From positions 1-41,071 of IMG/VR virus record IMGVR_UViG_3300032156_000031: a DNA stretch of 41,071 bases, one strand, 5' to 3'. The notes below the pieces were generated by a model. It ran no database searches. It was given only the letters and a program-made list of their open reading frames with translations, and was not told the DNA's origin. The stretch's first letter is position 1. Each line of letters opens with the position of its first letter. The stretch is from a virus. The translations under genes and the position numbers were made by a program. Of the stretch, positions 38,938 through 41,071 are shown in pieces.

Positions 38938-39228
38938 TCACGCTTTGACACCATACACCATGTAGATGCATTTGCAGTTAGTAACGTCGACTCCGCCTGA
39001 CTGGGCGATTGTGATTCTGTTTCTGTTAGGCGACGCTTCAAGGTATGTGACGTCCACAACCGCGCCGTCAGTCATTTTCCAGAAGGCAACCCGGTAAAGG
39101 GCGGCTGCTGTGCCTGACAAACTGTCAACCGTCACCGTATCGCCCGTTGTGACTTCAGCTTCGCCTCCTTCCCAAGCCTCGTAGATTCCCCGTTTCAACT
39201 TCCAAACTGTTCTTGTTCTAACCGCCAT
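38938..39228 (-). CDS. Beta-rich structural protein, 96 residues
   Basis: A small beta protein (V-W-K-L-K-R-G-I-Y-E-A-W, V-T-V-D-S-L-S-G-T-A, I-T-I-A-Q-S-G-G-V). Probably a decoration or neck protein by position after the sugar genes and before the adaptor. Overlaps the epimerase end by 11 nt. Confidence 0.5.
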   Translation of the reverse strand: MAVRTRTVWKLKRGIYEAWEGGEAEVTTGDTVTVDSLSGTAAALYRVAFWKMTDGAVVDVTYLEASPNRNRITIAQSGGVDVTNCKCIYMVYGVKA

Positions 39229-40153
39229 TTTGTTTCAACCCTTCAATCGTCTTTTTTAACCCGTCTTCCAAACTTACAGTCGGCGTCCAGCCCAGAACGT
39301 TCCTTGCCTTCGAGTTGTCTCCAATAAGCGTGTAGATGTCTAAAGGACGCTTCGGAATGGTGCTCCAGACAATGTCGCCTTGAAAACCCGTCATTTCCAC
39401 ACATTTCTTCGCAAGTTCAGAGATTTTAATGCCTGTTCCCGTGCAAATATTGAAGATTTCGCCAACCGCTTCAGGATGGTTTAACGCTTTCACGTAGCCT
39501 TCAACATGGTCAGTCGCGTATAGGAAGTCGCGCACAGGTTCAGGGTCGCCCAGATGCACTTCCTTCTCGCCGTTCAGCATCTGACTCAACATTCTTTCAA
39601 CAACAAAGAATTTGCTGTGGCCACGCCCATAAGTGTTGAAGGGAAAAATGATTGTTACAGGAAAGTCGTATGCGACGTGCATGTACTGCAGGTAGTTGAC
39701 TGCGGCAAGCTTTGAAACTGAGTAAGGCGAGGTAGGATAGAACCGCGCGTCTTCTTTTATTGGAAATAGTGTTTGGTTGCCGTAGCACTCGCTTGTGCCT
39801 GCGAAAATGAACTGTCGGAGATTGTCGTCGTCGCGCAACGCATTTTCTGCAAGGTTCGCGGTTGCCACAAAGTTTGTTTCAAGAACCTCGGAGGGCCTGT
39901 CATAGGAATACGCGACGGGGGTTAAGGCGGCAAGATGAATTATGATTTCAGGCTGAACGGTTTTAATCGTGTTTCGGATTGCAAAGTGATCGTTTAGGTT
40001 GGCGTAGACTGTCTGAAGCTGTTTTCTGCCGTTTGGCGCGTAATGGCCTGACATGTACCTTTCTAAACAGTAAACGTCGTGGCCCATCTTTGACAGTCGC
40101 GGCGCCAGTTGACTGCCAACGAAGCCCGTTGTACCAGTTAGAAGAATCTTCAT
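39218..40153 (-). CDS. NAD-dependent sugar epimerase/dehydratase (extended SDR)
   Basis: ATG 40153 starts directly at the Rossmann fold: T-G-T-T-G-F-V-G at 6-13. The catalytic Y-x3-K is Y144-K148 in S-P-Y-S-V-S-K, with the Ser/Thr partner in A-G-T-S-E-C-Y-G near 118-125. G-D-P-E-P-V-R-D-F-L-Y is typical of GDP-mannose dehydratase/UDP-glucose-4-epimerase relatives. It probably makes an unusual NDP-sugar for the two glycosyltransferases of this module. A longer in-frame start at 40261 would overlap the previous gene and is not used. Confidence 0.88.
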   Translation of the reverse strand: MKILLTGTTGFVGSQLAPRLSKMGHDVYCLERYMSGHYAPNGRKQLQTVYANLNDHFAIRNTIKTVQPEIIIHLAALTPVAYSYDRPSEVLETNFVATANLAENALRDDDNLRQFIFAGTSECYGNQTLFPIKEDARFYPTSPYSVSKLAAVNYLQYMHVAYDFPVTIIFPFNTYGRGHSKFFVVERMLSQMLNGEKEVHLGDPEPVRDFLYATDHVEGYVKALNHPEAVGEIFNICTGTGIKISELAKKCVEMTGFQGDIVWSTIPKRPLDIYTLIGDNSKARNVLGWTPTVSLEDGLKKTIEGLKQNGG

Positions 40154-40413
40154 TCTTTGCGCCTCAATATAGTTGCTTGTTTCTCTGGGTTCAAGTCGTT
40201 GAAGTGCACCACGTACATGGGTTGGCTGCTTAGGGTGTAGAACACGAGTTGTCCGCCGCACTGTTGAAGATGCTTGTGAATTGCGTCTCTCAAGACTACG
40301 AGGCTGCCTTGCTTGCCGATTAGGATTAAGCCCATTTTCAAGGTTACGTCAGTGTCGCCCTGCTGGATGAGAGTCTGCACTTGCTCGAACATGACGTTTT
40401 TTACAAGTTCCAT
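40150..40413 (-). CDS. Hypothetical protein in sugar module, 87 residues
   Basis: ATG 40413 begins M-E-L-V-K-N-V-M-F. Two alpha/beta units (V-T-L-K-M-G-L-I-L-I-G and L-V-F-Y-T-L-S-S-Q-P-M-Y-V-V-H-F) without catalytic motif. Its stop overlaps the epimerase ATG. Possibly a small regulatory or binding protein; no family. Confidence 0.5.
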   Translation of the reverse strand: MELVKNVMFEQVQTLIQQGDTDVTLKMGLILIGKQGSLVVLRDAIHKHLQQCGGQLVFYTLSSQPMYVVHFNDLNPEKQATILRRKE

Positions 40414-40429
40414 ACTTTCACTTTTCCAT

Positions 40430-40921
40430 TTACGGTTTAAACGCTGCAACATACAATCCGAAGCCTCCGCAGTCAATTTCAGTGGTTGCAATGCGGAAGC
40501 CGACTTCTCTTAAGAGGTGAGACAGGCTTTCTTTGCTGTAATTCCAATAGTGAATCATGAAGGGCGAATCGCTTTCGCCTGCAGGCGTGATTCCGTAAAG
40601 CCATTTGAGCGCTTCAAAATGAACAAGATCAGTGTAGTCGCCGCCGTCCGCAAGTTTGTTTGCTAGGAAAGGCAGGTTTGGACCGTGAATCATAAGGGTG
40701 CCCTGCGGCTTCAGCCATTCGTAGCAGTTTCGCAGCAGCTTTCCAGCTTGAGGCAGATACAAGTGTTCAATAATGTCGCCCATGAATATGTCAGTGAAGC
40801 TTTGAGGCGGAAACGAAAGTGTCAACACGTTTGCTACAAGGTCTACGCCGTCGCGTTTCTTCAAGTCTACGTTCAGGTAGCCTGGTCTTATGTCTTCGCC
40901 GCATCCCAGGTTCAGCCGCAT
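40430..40921 (-). CDS. Class I SAM-dependent methyltransferase
   Basis: Motif I is L-N-L-G-C-G-E-D at 3-10 and motif II N-V-D-L at about 17-20, followed by D-I-I-E-H-L (the usual acidic/histidine segment) near 47-53. It is 163 residues, a short form common in glycan modification clusters. Start ATG 40921 overlaps the stop of the glycosyltransferase (TGATG); GTG 40924 is alternative. Likely methylates a sugar of the virion/host glycan. Confidence 0.88.
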   Translation of the reverse strand: MRLNLGCGEDIRPGYLNVDLKKRDGVDLVANVLTLSFPPQSFTDIFMGDIIEHLYLPQAGKLLRNCYEWLKPQGTLMIHGPNLPFLANKLADGGDYTDLVHFEALKWLYGITPAGESDSPFMIHYWNYSKESLSHLLREVGFRIATTEIDCGGFGLYVAAFKP

Positions 40922-41071
40922 CACACCACTTCGAACTTGTAGAAGGGTTCGGTTTCTGTGATGCGAATTAACTCTTTGTCGTGGTCAGGATGCGAATGTA
41001 AAACCAGAGGCAGTTCATCTTTGAACTGTTCAAGTATGAACCCTTCAGGCATCAGTCCGCTGAACCAAGGG
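40921..41071 (-). CDS. C-terminal end of the two-domain glycosyltransferase
   Basis: This is the 3' end of the gene described at 1-1689, repeated because of the circular overlap. The last unique codons (40944-40921) read F-Y-K-F-E-V-V and stop at TGA 40923-40921. Positions 40945-41071 duplicate 1-127 and must not be counted twice. Confidence 0.85.
   Translation of the reverse strand, partial: PWFSGLMPEGFILEQFKDELPLVLHSHPDHDKELIRITETEPFYKFEVV
40945..41071. repeat. Terminal direct repeat, copy 2 (circular junction)
   Basis: Exact copy of 1-127. Removing it closes the circle at 40,944 bp. Confidence 0.95.

Noticed and set aside
1-41071. tRNA or rRNA genes
   Set aside because: No cloverleaf-like T-arm (GGTTCRANNCC) with matching acceptor stem was noticed on reading; a covariance search would be decisive.

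Overview
The window is a complete circular virus genome. The first 127 bases (1-127) recur exactly as the last 127 (40945-41071). They lie inside an open glycosyltransferase gene that reads through the junction, so the repeat is most simply an assembler overlap on a circular molecule of about 40,944 bp. The genome carries terminase subunits, a portal, a MuF-type head protein, a protease-scaffold, an HK97-like major capsid protein and an HK97-gp10-like neck protein. It is therefore a tailed dsDNA virus (Caudoviricetes-type). An archaeal host is inferred from a TATA-like box centred 27 bp upstream of a start codon (leaderless mRNA), from very many small CxxC proteins, and from the style of the integrase and ParB-like genes. 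The exact host cannot be read from the sequence; Bathyarchaeia or another mesophilic archaeal lineage is only a guess.

Layout. A divergent control region at 19716-19964 splits the map. To the right (+ strand, 19965-30687) runs a tightly packed early/accessory operon: two ParB-like proteins (one with a nuclease-like C-terminus), a tyrosine integrase, a ribbon-helix-helix protein, two related HNH endonucleases, a DUF5131 (Gp37/Gp68-like) radical-SAM-type protein, a small HExxH metallopeptidase and about twenty micro-proteins. A repeat-rich 256-286 bp non-coding block (30688-30973) follows, then one membrane protein with its own promoter. To the left (- strand, 19715 down to 1 and on through the junction to 31195) runs the late region: a GTPase/membrane cassette (16851-19302), small membrane and zinc-ribbon proteins, terS-terL-portal, a block of adhesin-like proteins, head genes with an interrupted major capsid gene, a sugar module (two glycosyltransferases, a methyltransferase, an epimerase), and finally tail/spike genes with a beta-helix protein and a large hub-like protein.

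Most striking is the major capsid gene. It is cut by about 574 bp carrying an HNH endonuclease. The two exons rejoin exactly in frame at a 5-nt repeat (GCATG) and give a normal-length 347-residue capsid protein, while the second exon alone lacks a start codon upstream of its conserved beginning. Its boundaries can base-pair with each other, but neither a canonical group I core nor a bulge-helix-bulge motif could be recognised. Other notable points are a GTPase with membrane partners in a virus, at least fifteen Cys-rich mini-proteins, pervasive stop/start overlaps (ATGA, GTGA, TTGA), no recognisable replication protein and no long tape-measure protein.
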